The position numbers and the translations under genes were made by a program. The notes under the pieces were generated by a model. The model did not search any database. It worked only from the letters and a program-made list of their open reading frames with translations, and was not told where the DNA came from. Source: Winogradskyella marincola (GTDB lineage: Bacteria > Bacteroidota > Bacteroidia > Flavobacteriales > Flavobacteriaceae). From it: a stretch of 64,000 bases of DNA. Below, piece after piece: positions 18,102 through 24,808 of the stretch (its first letter is position 1; every line of letters starts with the position of its first letter). The DNA lies in contig NZ_JARSBN010000006.1 of assembly GCF_029624125.1 (NCBI RefSeq), forward strand, positions 62,001 to 126,000. Direction: 5' to 3'.

Positions 18102-20096
18102 ATGAATCAATCTCTACTCAAAGGTACCGAAATTTATGAAAACTTAATTAATAGTCTTAACTCTGCCACTTCTAGCATCTATGTGGTATCAGCATGGTTT
18201 ACAGATCAATCATTATTAGATATCTTAGTAGTAAAATCTCAAGCTAATGTAGATGTATCCGTAGTTATTGGTGATAATAAAGACAATCGTAAATTAAACT
18301 TCAAAGCTCTAGAATCTTCAGGTGGTAAAATTTTCCGAATTAAAGGAAAGGGGTACGGTATAATGCATCAAAAATATTGCATAATAGATAAAACTACAGC
18401 ATTTCATGGTTCATATAATTGGACTATTAATGCCCGAAAAAACAATTCGGAATCCGTTATAAAAACAGATTTGAAATCTACAATAGAAGATCTATTAGAG
18501 GATTTCAATGAACTTACTATAAAAAACTCAACTATATCATCCAATGAAAACACCAAAAATAATGGTTGGTTATCATTTTTTACTAAAAAAACAAAAAAGC
18601 CGAAATCATCTTTAGAAGACGAAGGACTAAACACAAAAACTTTTGAGCCGAGAATTTCATCAGATGACATTTTTAAATCCATAATTTCAGCAGAAATTAA
18701 AAAGACAAATAGAGAAGAAATTAAAAACAAGGCATATGAACAAGCTAAGGAAGTTAGTGGTGATGCTCAAGTTATATCTAAATCAATGGATTCTCTATAT
18801 CATCTATTTGTATCAGACAAAAAAGAGAATGATTTAAACAAAGAAAAATTACTCCAGAAAATAGATGATAAAGTTGCTGAATTTTCCCAAAATTATAATT
18901 CTGAGAAAGATCATAAAACAAATACATTACAAATAGAAAATCAAGCACAGGAAAAGAAATTAGAATTTGAAAAAACAGATATAAACGGAAAGATAAAACT
19001 TAAAGAAACAGAGAAACACAACACACTTAACACAAAAATTAAAAACTTAGAACAAGAAAAAGATAATTACAAAGAGAAGATAAACGATCTTAATATTGAG
19101 TTTGTAAAACCTAAATTTAAATATCATGAATTTATTCCTTTAATTATATTTTTTGTTGGACTATCTATTTGTATGGTTTTGTTTTATTCCTCTTCTGCAT
19201 ACATTATGCTGTATTCTTATGATGATTCACTTGAGGCTGCTAAACTAGGCGTAATTGAGAACCCTCAAGTTTATGAAGCCTCTGCGTTATCAAAAGCTTA
19301 TATAAAAGGCGGGACAGCATTATTTTACATTGGATTTTTTGTATTTATTCCGTTTACAATTGCATACTGTGCTCACAACTTAAATGAGACCTCAAGAAAG
19401 AAAAATCTTTTAAAAACTACTTTTTTTTCTGCCGTCATAGGATTAGACATTTTTATTGCGATCAAAGTTGCAACAACTATCGGTGAAATTAACCATTTAT
19501 CTAAAGGCATTATACCTGATTACTCTATTAACGCGATGTTAACTGATATAAATTTTTGGCTTGTCTTCTTTCTTGGAGCAATCCCATTCTTCTTTTTAGC
19601 TATTTTAATGGACAAGTTAATCGCTTTTTTTAAAGCTCGAAGCACACAAGCCGGAAGAGAAAAAATGATTCTTGAAATAAAATACCTAAAAGAAAAAATT
19701 AAAAAATTGAATGAAAACATTTCTGCCTGTAAAGAGGATGCCAACATTTTAGATTTAGAAATTGAAAAACTAGAGAATCAACTTCTTCAATTGGAGCAGT
19801 CTTTAATATTTCTGCCTAAAGAACTAGATTCAAAATTAGTGCAAATAACTCAAGATACTAACAATAAAATTGCTGATATAAGAAAAAAAGCTGATGTATA
19901 TAAAAACGATATAGAAAATGACAATATACAAATATCATTAAGTAGTTTAAAAGATAGAGTTAGCGCATTTATTGAGGGTTGGAACGAATGGCTCCATGAC
20001 GAATATGCAGTAGATAAAGCTATCATTAAATCTCAAGAAGCTATGCTTGCATGTGACAAGTGGCTAATTGAAAACGTTAAAAAAATTGAATCCTAA
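18102..20096 (+). CDS. membrane-anchored PLD-family nuclease/phosphodiesterase with coiled coils
   Basis: This 664-residue protein begins with a phospholipase D domain (1-135) with a single HKD motif, MHQKYCIID (H89, K91, D96) followed by FHGSYNWT, as in cytosolic PLD nucleases that dimerise to form one active site. A charged coiled coil (about 230-335) leads to four hydrophobic segments (about 342-368, 402-425, 438-460, 484-508), then another coiled coil to the C-terminus. With an even number of membrane spans the nuclease and the C-terminal coil lie on the same, probably cytoplasmic, side. The stop overlaps the start of the next gene (TAATG). The architecture resembles anti-phage effector proteins, but I know of no described system with it. 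The promoter carries dyad site 1. Confidence 0.85.
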   Translation: MNQSLLKGTEIYENLINSLNSATSSIYVVSAWFTDQSLLDILVVKSQANVDVSVVIGDNKDNRKLNFKALESSGGKIFRIKGKGYGIMHQKYCIIDKTTAFHGSYNWTINARKNNSESVIKTDLKSTIEDLLEDFNELTIKNSTISSNENTKNNGWLSFFTKKTKKPKSSLEDEGLNTKTFEPRISSDDIFKSIISAEIKKTNREEIKNKAYEQAKEVSGDAQVISKSMDSLYHLFVSDKKENDLNKEKLLQKIDDKVAEFSQNYNSEKDHKTNTLQIENQAQEKKLEFEKTDINGKIKLKETEKHNTLNTKIKNLEQEKDNYKEKINDLNIEFVKPKFKYHEFIPLIIFFVGLSICMVLFYSSSAYIMLYSYDDSLEAAKLGVIENPQVYEASALSKAYIKGGTALFYIGFFVFIPFTIAYCAHNLNETSRKKNLLKTTFFSAVIGLDIFIAIKVATTIGEINHLSKGIIPDYSINAMLTDINFWLVFFLGAIPFFFLAILMDKLIAFFKARSTQAGREKMILEIKYLKEKIKKLNENISACKEDANILDLEIEKLENQLLQLEQSLIFLPKELDSKLVQITQDTNNKIADIRKKADVYKNDIENDNIQISLSSLKDRVSAFIEGWNEWLHDEYAVDKAIIKSQEAMLACDKWLIENVKKIES

Positions 20097-21061
20097 TGAA
20101 ACAATATTTTCTTATTTTAATCTCTTTATTGTTTATCAACTGCTCTTCTGAAAAGAAAACGATCGTTAATGAACATCTAAATATCATTATCACTCCTGAT
20201 TTATCTAATAGAATTGAGGATTTATACACAAAGCCTATTCTTGATACGGAGTTAATAACTAATATTTATAAAAGTTATTATCCAAATCTTTACAAGATAA
20301 ATAATAGAGTTCTAGGTCAAAAAGATGTTATACAATTTCGTTTTACCAACCCTGACATAATTAGTAAATTTCATATTAGCATAGAAAAATTAAAAATGGA
20401 CCTATCTAAAATGTCACCTAACACGCGTATTAACTATTTAACAAAAGGTGGAATAAACCAAAAAGTTGATACTATAACTAAAGAAGTAGAAGACATATAT
20501 TTAAAAGCAAAACAACACACTACAGGTGGAGACATTTACAATTTCTTAAAAAAGGAAATATCTTCCGCTATTATAAAAAAAAACACGACAATAATCACCA
20601 CTAATGGCAATAAAGTCAAAAACTTACAAAGAAATATCGTAGTTCTACTCACTGATGGATATATTGAAGCCGGATTATACGGCAAAGAGAATTGTCATTC
20701 TAAAAAGTGTTATTATTTATCGAAGTCTAAAATTGATGAATTTAGATCAGCTTTTTTAAAATCAGGGAACCCTGATTTAAAATCTTTTTTTGAAAGTTCT
20801 GGTTATGGGATAATACCAATTAATAATATAAACCTAAAAAACATAGAACTATTTGTTTCTGAAATATATGATAGATCACTCAATAGAAAAACGGGTAGTC
20901 AAACAATTACTCCGAATGATTTTGAAATTATAAAACTTTTTTGGGCTGATTGGCTAGAGAAATCAGGTATAAAACACTATAAGTTACTAGGTACTTCTAA
21001 CTCTAAAGAAGAATTCATGTATGAATTGAAAACTTTTATAAAAAAACCTATTTCATACTAA
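20096..21061 (+). CDS. VWA-like lipoprotein coupled to the PLD gene
   Basis: This 321-residue protein has a lipoprotein signal peptide (LISLLFINC, Cys16) and then a von Willebrand A-like pattern. NIIITPDLSNRI (D35-x-S37-N) resembles the DxSxS metal site after a first hydrophobic strand, and IVVLLTDGYIEAG near residues 180-193 is the typical LTDG strand. It should face the periplasm. It is translated in a coupled way with the membrane PLD protein (overlap TAATG), so the two probably form one system with a cytosolic nuclease and an extracytoplasmic sensor or adaptor. The VWA reading is a motif-level inference. No specific family is recognised. Confidence 0.8.
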   Translation: MKQYFLILISLLFINCSSEKKTIVNEHLNIIITPDLSNRIEDLYTKPILDTELITNIYKSYYPNLYKINNRVLGQKDVIQFRFTNPDIISKFHISIEKLKMDLSKMSPNTRINYLTKGGINQKVDTITKEVEDIYLKAKQHTTGGDIYNFLKKEISSAIIKKNTTIITTNGNKVKNLQRNIVVLLTDGYIEAGLYGKENCHSKKCYYLSKSKIDEFRSAFLKSGNPDLKSFFESSGYGIIPINNINLKNIELFVSEIYDRSLNRKTGSQTITPNDFEIIKLFWADWLEKSGIKHYKLLGTSNSKEEFMYELKTFIKKPISY

Positions 21062-21414
21062 CTCTAAAATCAACACTTCACAACGTATTCAAAACTACTA
21101 ATATCCAAACACTTAAGCAACAATAAATAATATTTATGAAATTTTTATCATGGATATATTTTATTAATCTTTATACCTTTAAATATCCTTTTACGCTACA
21201 TATTGTCTCTAACACAAGTAATTTCTCAATAAAACTGTGTCTACTTTGCTTATAGATGTGTTTAACCCCAAATAAGCCCTAAAATAATTCATTCATCATT
21301 GGTCTCTCAAAAAATTAACTAAATAAAGCACGCAAAGATTAAATCATTTAAAAACAAAAATTCTAGACAACAACTATTTCGCCAATATTACAGGAACTTT
21401 TTAATTGATAAAAA
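21062..21414. other. intergenic stretch without recognised content
   Basis: AT-rich DNA between the VWA-like lipoprotein gene and the terminator of the small lipoprotein gene. I see no open frame of meaningful length, no clear repeat and no strong terminator for the upstream operon. Confidence 0.5.
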
Positions 21415-21438
21415 AGGAATACAAATAAATGTATTCCT
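21415..21438 (-). terminator. intrinsic terminator of the small lipoprotein gene
   Basis: AGGAATACA and TGTATTCCT form a 9-bp stem with a 6-nt loop. Read on the minus strand it is followed by TTTTTTAT. It lies 20 bp past the stop of the small lipoprotein gene. Confidence 0.75.
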
Positions 21439-21457
21439 CCTTTAAACCTTGATACTA

Positions 21458-21622
21458 TTAATCGCCAGAGCCTGTTGGCGGTGGTGGTGGCGGTGGTGGT
21501 ATTTCTCCATCTTCATCACAGCAAGCTTGTGGTATTGCTTCATCGGTTATGCTCTCAGGATTACATGAGAAGAAAGCCATATTGAGGAAAACCGTAAACA
21601 GAATTATAGATATTTTTTTCAT
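21458..21622 (-). CDS. 54-residue proline-rich lipoprotein
   Basis: A short minus-strand gene of 54 codons plus stop encodes MKKISIILFTVFLNMAFFSC, a lipoprotein signal with Cys20, followed by an acidic stretch with the pair ACCDEDGE and a run of eight prolines before the end TGSGD. The gene has its own terminator (21415-21438) and a long structured leader, which supports it being real. Similar tiny lipoproteins with CCDE and polyproline tails occur in flavobacteria as far as I recall. The function is unknown. It should sit on the periplasmic face of a membrane, with a short extended tail. Confidence 0.75.
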   Translation of the reverse strand: MKKISIILFTVFLNMAFFSCNPESITDEAIPQACCDEDGEIPPPPPPPPTGSGD

Positions 21623-21652
21623 TTTGTATATGATTTTTGAAATTTGACAATA

Positions 21653-21697
21653 GTGTTGCTGTCCGAGGTTTTCGGACTATTTATTGCATAGCAACAC
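21653..21697 (-). promoter_or_regulatory. stacked hairpin in the leader of the small lipoprotein gene
   Basis: GTGTTGCT (21653-21660) pairs with AGCAACAC (21690-21697). Directly inside it GTCCGA (21661-21666) pairs with TCGGAC (21672-21677) around a 5-nt loop. The two stems are contiguous on one side and separated by a 12-nt bulge on the other. It lies 31-75 nt upstream of the lipoprotein ATG, so it may be part of a structured 5' leader. Confidence 0.5.
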
Positions 21698-21724
21698 AGA
21701 CTAAGTTTGAAGAGTAATCTCTTC

Positions 21725-21772
21725 TTTGGGAAGTATGGAGAGCAGAAGTAAAAAGAATTGTTACTTCCCAAA
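21725..21772 (-). promoter_or_regulatory. 11-bp perfect inverted repeat upstream of the small lipoprotein gene
   Basis: TTTGGGAAGTA (21725-21735) is repeated inverted as TACTTCCCAAA (21762-21772) with a 26-nt loop. With the stacked hairpin at 21653-21697 it would give the leader two consecutive stems. It could also be an operator. Nothing in the flanks decides between the two. Confidence 0.4.
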
Positions 21773-21901
21773 TAGCAATGCCATTTCACCTTGCTACTCC
21801 ATTAATTAGAATCGAATTTCGTAAACCTTATTACGCCTAAGGCGGTAATCAATTCTACTACAAATGAAAAAAGATATTTATATCCACAATGGAAAGAATT
21901 A

Positions 21902-21949
21902 GGAAAAGGTATGGAAACCAATTGGAAAAAAAATTTCCATCATTTTTCC
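21902..21949. promoter_or_regulatory. imperfect nested inverted repeat upstream of the 231-residue protein gene
   Basis: ATGGAAA (21911-21917) pairs with TTTCCAT (21934-21940), and outside it GGAAAA (21902-21907) pairs with TTTTCC (21944-21949). It ends 43 bp before the ATG at 21993 and could be an operator or a leader hairpin. Confidence 0.35.
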
Positions 21950-21992
21950 TGTTTAAATTTTTAATTTTAATACCACTAAAAACCGACCTATT

Positions 21993-22688
21993 ATGCATAA
22001 AAAATTAATACTTGAAGCCTTTAGTAGAGGTCGAGAAAAATTAATAAAAAACGGATCAAATCATCCATCTATTAATTCAATATCAGAGCATATTGCGACA
22101 TTTTTAACAGAAGACATTAAACATTCAACCAATTCCAGAACTCTAAGAAATTATTATAAAAAGGCTCTTGAGGATGAACATATAAATATTTCTAGAAATG
22201 AAACCGTCAATGGATTATGTGAGTATCTAGGTTTTAAAAACTATAATGACTTTATTAAATCAAATGAAAATATAAATGACATAACGGTTGAAATAGAAAA
22301 TCAAAAGAAAGGTTCCAAGAAAATTTATCTATTAGGTTTTTTTATTATAATTACTGTTTTAATAACAGTTTTGTTTTTCATTAGTAATGATAAACCTAAA
22401 TTCATGATATGGAAAACAGATCACTACGAAGAAGTTGAATTGGATTTAAAAAAATATAAATTAGGCGATCTAAAGGTTTACAAACAGGAACGGATAGATA
22501 ATTTTAAAAAAATTCAAGCAGATTGTAATTATCAGTTTTTTTATCCAGATGGTTCTGAACGTGTTTGGTATGGTAAAAACAAAAAAAAAGAGTATGAATT
22601 TTTTACTGATTTAGGCCGTCATCCAGAAACAGGAAAAACTCTAAAGAAAATAACGAAATATATTATTAAAAACCATATATGCGATTAA
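21993..22688 (+). CDS. single-pass membrane protein with flavobacterial N-terminal module
   Basis: This 231-residue protein has a soluble N-terminal region (1-92, with SISEHIATFLTEDI, SRTLRNYYKKAL and VNGLCEYLGFKNYNDF), one hydrophobic segment at about 111-130, and a C-terminal domain ending in EFFTDLGRHPETGKTLKKIT. Both parts occur in other flavobacterial proteins that I cannot name by function. The N-terminal part has the helical look of a small adaptor or DNA-binding domain facing the cytoplasm. The C-terminal domain would then be periplasmic. The gene stands alone downstream of the structured intergenic region and convergent to the S24 repressor gene. Confidence 0.75.
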   Translation: MHKKLILEAFSRGREKLIKNGSNHPSINSISEHIATFLTEDIKHSTNSRTLRNYYKKALEDEHINISRNETVNGLCEYLGFKNYNDFIKSNENINDITVEIENQKKGSKKIYLLGFFIIITVLITVLFFISNDKPKFMIWKTDHYEEVELDLKKYKLGDLKVYKQERIDNFKKIQADCNYQFFYPDGSERVWYGKNKKKEYEFFTDLGRHPETGKTLKKITKYIIKNHICD

Positions 22689-22767
22689 TTATAAAGTAAT
22701 GAAATATAGAGATTTTAAGTACATATCTATATAATTTAAATTCATAAATAATACAATAACAAAAGCC

Positions 22768-23541
22768 TTACCTCACCACCTTTTCCAAAGCTTTTAGCTC
22801 AATACCAAGTTCATTAAACATACCAAGAATACTACTTATTTTGAGTTCTTCTTCGGTATACTCTTGGGTATTAATACTACAGGTAAATTCCCAAATTTCA
22901 AGAACTTCATCAATAGGTACGCAATAATCGTTGTAAGTTTTATTGTCAGACATCAATAGCAATGAACCGTTAAAATCTATATTGTTAATTACACGTTTGT
23001 AGACCATACCATCATTTAGCGTTACCAAAACATAGGTTTTACCAGTTTTAATATCACTTCGGTCTTCTATGAACCTACCTATCACAAAAGCACCATCCTT
23101 CATTGGTAACATGGAATCCCCTTTTATTGGAAAAGCTCTGTGCTTTCCTGTGGGTAAAAAAGGAAGTTTAATCTTTTGAAGTTGCTCAATATATTCAGGA
23201 TCATCATAACCATTAAGATAACCAGCGGATGCTTTTGCAGGAACTATTTCAATTAAATCATCATTATCTGCATCTATTGTTATAGGGAACAGTACACGTT
23301 GTTTCCCAATTTCAATGAATGAAGCATCTTTAGATTTTGTCAAATCATTTCTTAACAATATATCGATTGGTAATCTAAAAAAATCGGATAACTGGATAAG
23401 AAATTCAATAGTTGGTGCAGACCTACCCTCTTCATATGATCCAATCCTAGACCTTGATACTTTTAGATTTTCTGCCAGTGTTTCTTGTGTTAAGCCTTTG
23501 AGCTTTCTTAGATGACGAATGTTCTTTGCTACAATATTCAT
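22768..23541 (-). CDS. S24/LexA-like HTH repressor of the mutagenesis cassette
   Basis: This 257-residue protein has an XRE-type helix-turn-helix at residues 5-60 (GLTQETLAENLKVSRSRIGSY) and a C-terminal S24 peptidase domain with IKGDSMLP (Ser143) and VYKRV (Lys182), the Ser-Lys dyad of LexA and phage CI repressors. Such proteins bind DNA as dimers and are inactivated by RecA-stimulated self-cleavage. It is transcribed divergently from dinB across a 52-bp gap that holds a 35-bp dyad, so it most likely represses itself and the dinB-dnaE-SRAP operon until DNA damage. A minus-strand TATATTTG box lies only 7 nt before its ATG. Confidence 0.92.
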   Translation of the reverse strand: MNIVAKNIRHLRKLKGLTQETLAENLKVSRSRIGSYEEGRSAPTIEFLIQLSDFFRLPIDILLRNDLTKSKDASFIEIGKQRVLFPITIDADNDDLIEIVPAKASAGYLNGYDDPEYIEQLQKIKLPFLPTGKHRAFPIKGDSMLPMKDGAFVIGRFIEDRSDIKTGKTYVLVTLNDGMVYKRVINNIDFNGSLLLMSDNKTYNDYCVPIDEVLEIWEFTCSINTQEYTEEELKISSILGMFNELGIELKALEKVVR

Positions 23542-23545
23542 AATA

Positions 23546-23580
23546 CTACAAATATAAGCAATAATTACTTACATATGTAG
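23546..23580. promoter_or_regulatory. 35-bp operator-like dyad between the S24 repressor and dinB
   Basis: The sequence reads CTACAAATATAAGCAAT on one strand and CTACATATGTAAGTAAT on the other. 14 of 17 paired positions are identical around a central A/T. It lies in the 52-bp divergent gap, covers the TATATTTG box of the repressor gene and abuts the TAATTTTG box of dinB. It is the natural candidate for the repressor binding site. Confidence 0.75.
23549..23556 (-). promoter_or_regulatory. -7 box of the S24 repressor gene
   Basis: TATATTTG on the minus strand matches TAnnTTTG exactly, ends 7 nt before the ATG at 23541 and lies inside the dyad. No TTG is seen at the usual distance upstream. Confidence 0.55.
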
Positions 23581-23581
23581 C

Positions 23582-23589
23582 TAATTTTG
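23582..23589 (+). promoter_or_regulatory. -7 box of the dinB operon
   Basis: TAATTTTG matches TAnnTTTG exactly, starts 2 nt after the dyad and ends 4 nt before the dinB ATG at 23594, implying a leaderless or almost leaderless mRNA. No -33 TTG is visible. Confidence 0.55.
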
Positions 23590-23593
23590 TAAA

Positions 23594-24808
23594 ATGGAAA
23601 AGAATATTTTACACTTGGATTTAGACACTTTTTTTGTCTCTTGCGAACGTCTTATTGATAGACGTTTACAAAATAGACCTTTATTAGTTGGCGGAACAGG
23701 TGATCGAGGTGTTGTAGCTGCTTGCAGTTATGAAACTCGTCCATTTGGAGTGCATTCCGGTATGTCTATGAAAGTTGCCCGAAGATTATGTCCAGAAGCA
23801 GTAGTTATTCGAGGTAATTCTTCCATATACACCAAATACTCCCACATAGTAACTGAGATTATCAAGGAAAGTGTTCCTGTTTTTGAAAAAGCAAGCGTTG
23901 ATGAGTTTTATGCCGACCTTTCTGGTATGGATAAGTTTTATGGTTGCTATAAATACGCATCAGAATTACGAAAGCGTATTATCAAGGAATCTGGACTGCC
24001 TATATCATTTGGTTTATCCGCAAACAAAATAGTTTCTAAGGTTGCTACTGGAGAAGCAAAACCTAATAACCAGTTGAAAATAGATAATGGTTTTGAAAAA
24101 GACTTCTTAGCACCACTATCCATTAGGAAAATTCCATCCGTAGGGACAAAAACATATCAGATATTGCGCAATCTTGGTGTAGACACGGTAAAAGTGGTAC
24201 AAGAAATGCCTTTGGAAATGATGGTTAGTGCTTTGGGTATCAACGGTAAAACAATCTGGAAACGGGCACATGGTATAGATAACCCACCTCTTGTACCTTT
24301 TCATGAACGTAAATCAATTTCAACCGAACGCACTTTCAATAAGGATACAATTGATCTACACGTTTTAAAGACCACAATTTTTGCAATGGCAGAAAATTTA
24401 GCTTTTCAACTGAGAAGAGGAAATAAACTCGCAGGAACGATAAGTGTTAAGATTAGATATTCGGATTTTAACACTTATAGCAAGCAAGTAAAAATTCCAT
24501 ACTCAAGTGCGGATCATGTCATAATCCCTAGAGCACTTGAACTATTTGAAAAATTGTACCAACGACGTTTACTTATACGATTAGTTGGAGTTAAAATTAG
24601 CGATATAGTTAGTGGGCATTACCAAATAAATCTATTTGATGATACCGAAGAGATGGTTAACCTTTATAATGCCATGGACAAAGTGCGGATGCGTTATGGA
24701 GAGTTGAGCATTATGAGAGCTTCATCAATGGGAGCAAAAACTATAGGACGTTTTCAAAATCCTTTTAGTGGTGAACCACCAATATTATTGGCACATCGTA
24801 AACAATAA
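23594..24808 (+). CDS. dinB: Y-family DNA polymerase (Pol IV/DinB, UmuC-like)
   Basis: This 404-residue translesion polymerase has the catalytic carboxylates in LHLDLDTFFVSCE (D9, D11, with F13/F14 at the steric gate) and SVDEFYADLS (D103, E104). The helix-hairpin-helix part includes IPSVGTKTYQIL near 178, and a little-finger domain follows from about 240. QINLFDD near residue 340 fits the QxxLF type of beta-clamp binding motif. It is the first gene of an operon with dnaE and SRAP, divergent from the S24 repressor, and its stop overlaps the dnaE ATG (TAATG). It should carry out error-prone bypass of DNA lesions. Confidence 0.93.
   Translation: MEKNILHLDLDTFFVSCERLIDRRLQNRPLLVGGTGDRGVVAACSYETRPFGVHSGMSMKVARRLCPEAVVIRGNSSIYTKYSHIVTEIIKESVPVFEKASVDEFYADLSGMDKFYGCYKYASELRKRIIKESGLPISFGLSANKIVSKVATGEAKPNNQLKIDNGFEKDFLAPLSIRKIPSVGTKTYQILRNLGVDTVKVVQEMPLEMMVSALGINGKTIWKRAHGIDNPPLVPFHERKSISTERTFNKDTIDLHVLKTTIFAMAENLAFQLRRGNKLAGTISVKIRYSDFNTYSKQVKIPYSSADHVIIPRALELFEKLYQRRLLIRLVGVKISDIVSGHYQINLFDDTEEMVNLYNAMDKVRMRYGELSIMRASSMGAKTIGRFQNPFSGEPPILLAHRKQ

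Noticed and set aside
21583..21626. A half-degenerate dyad TACGGTTTTCC inside the small lipoprotein gene with TCATTTTG at 29.5 nt from its centre
   Set aside because: Only one half-site is intact and the box has a mismatch. It lies in the signal-peptide codons, so it is not counted as a fifth regulon site.
21831..21851. TTACGCC TAA GGCGGTAA, nearly palindromic
   Set aside because: One extra base breaks the symmetry and nothing in the context supports a site.
23953..24700. Search for CRISPR-like spaced repeats here and in the rest of the window
   Set aside because: No regularly spaced direct repeats were found. The only tandem units are the three 11-bp repeats at 28603-28635.
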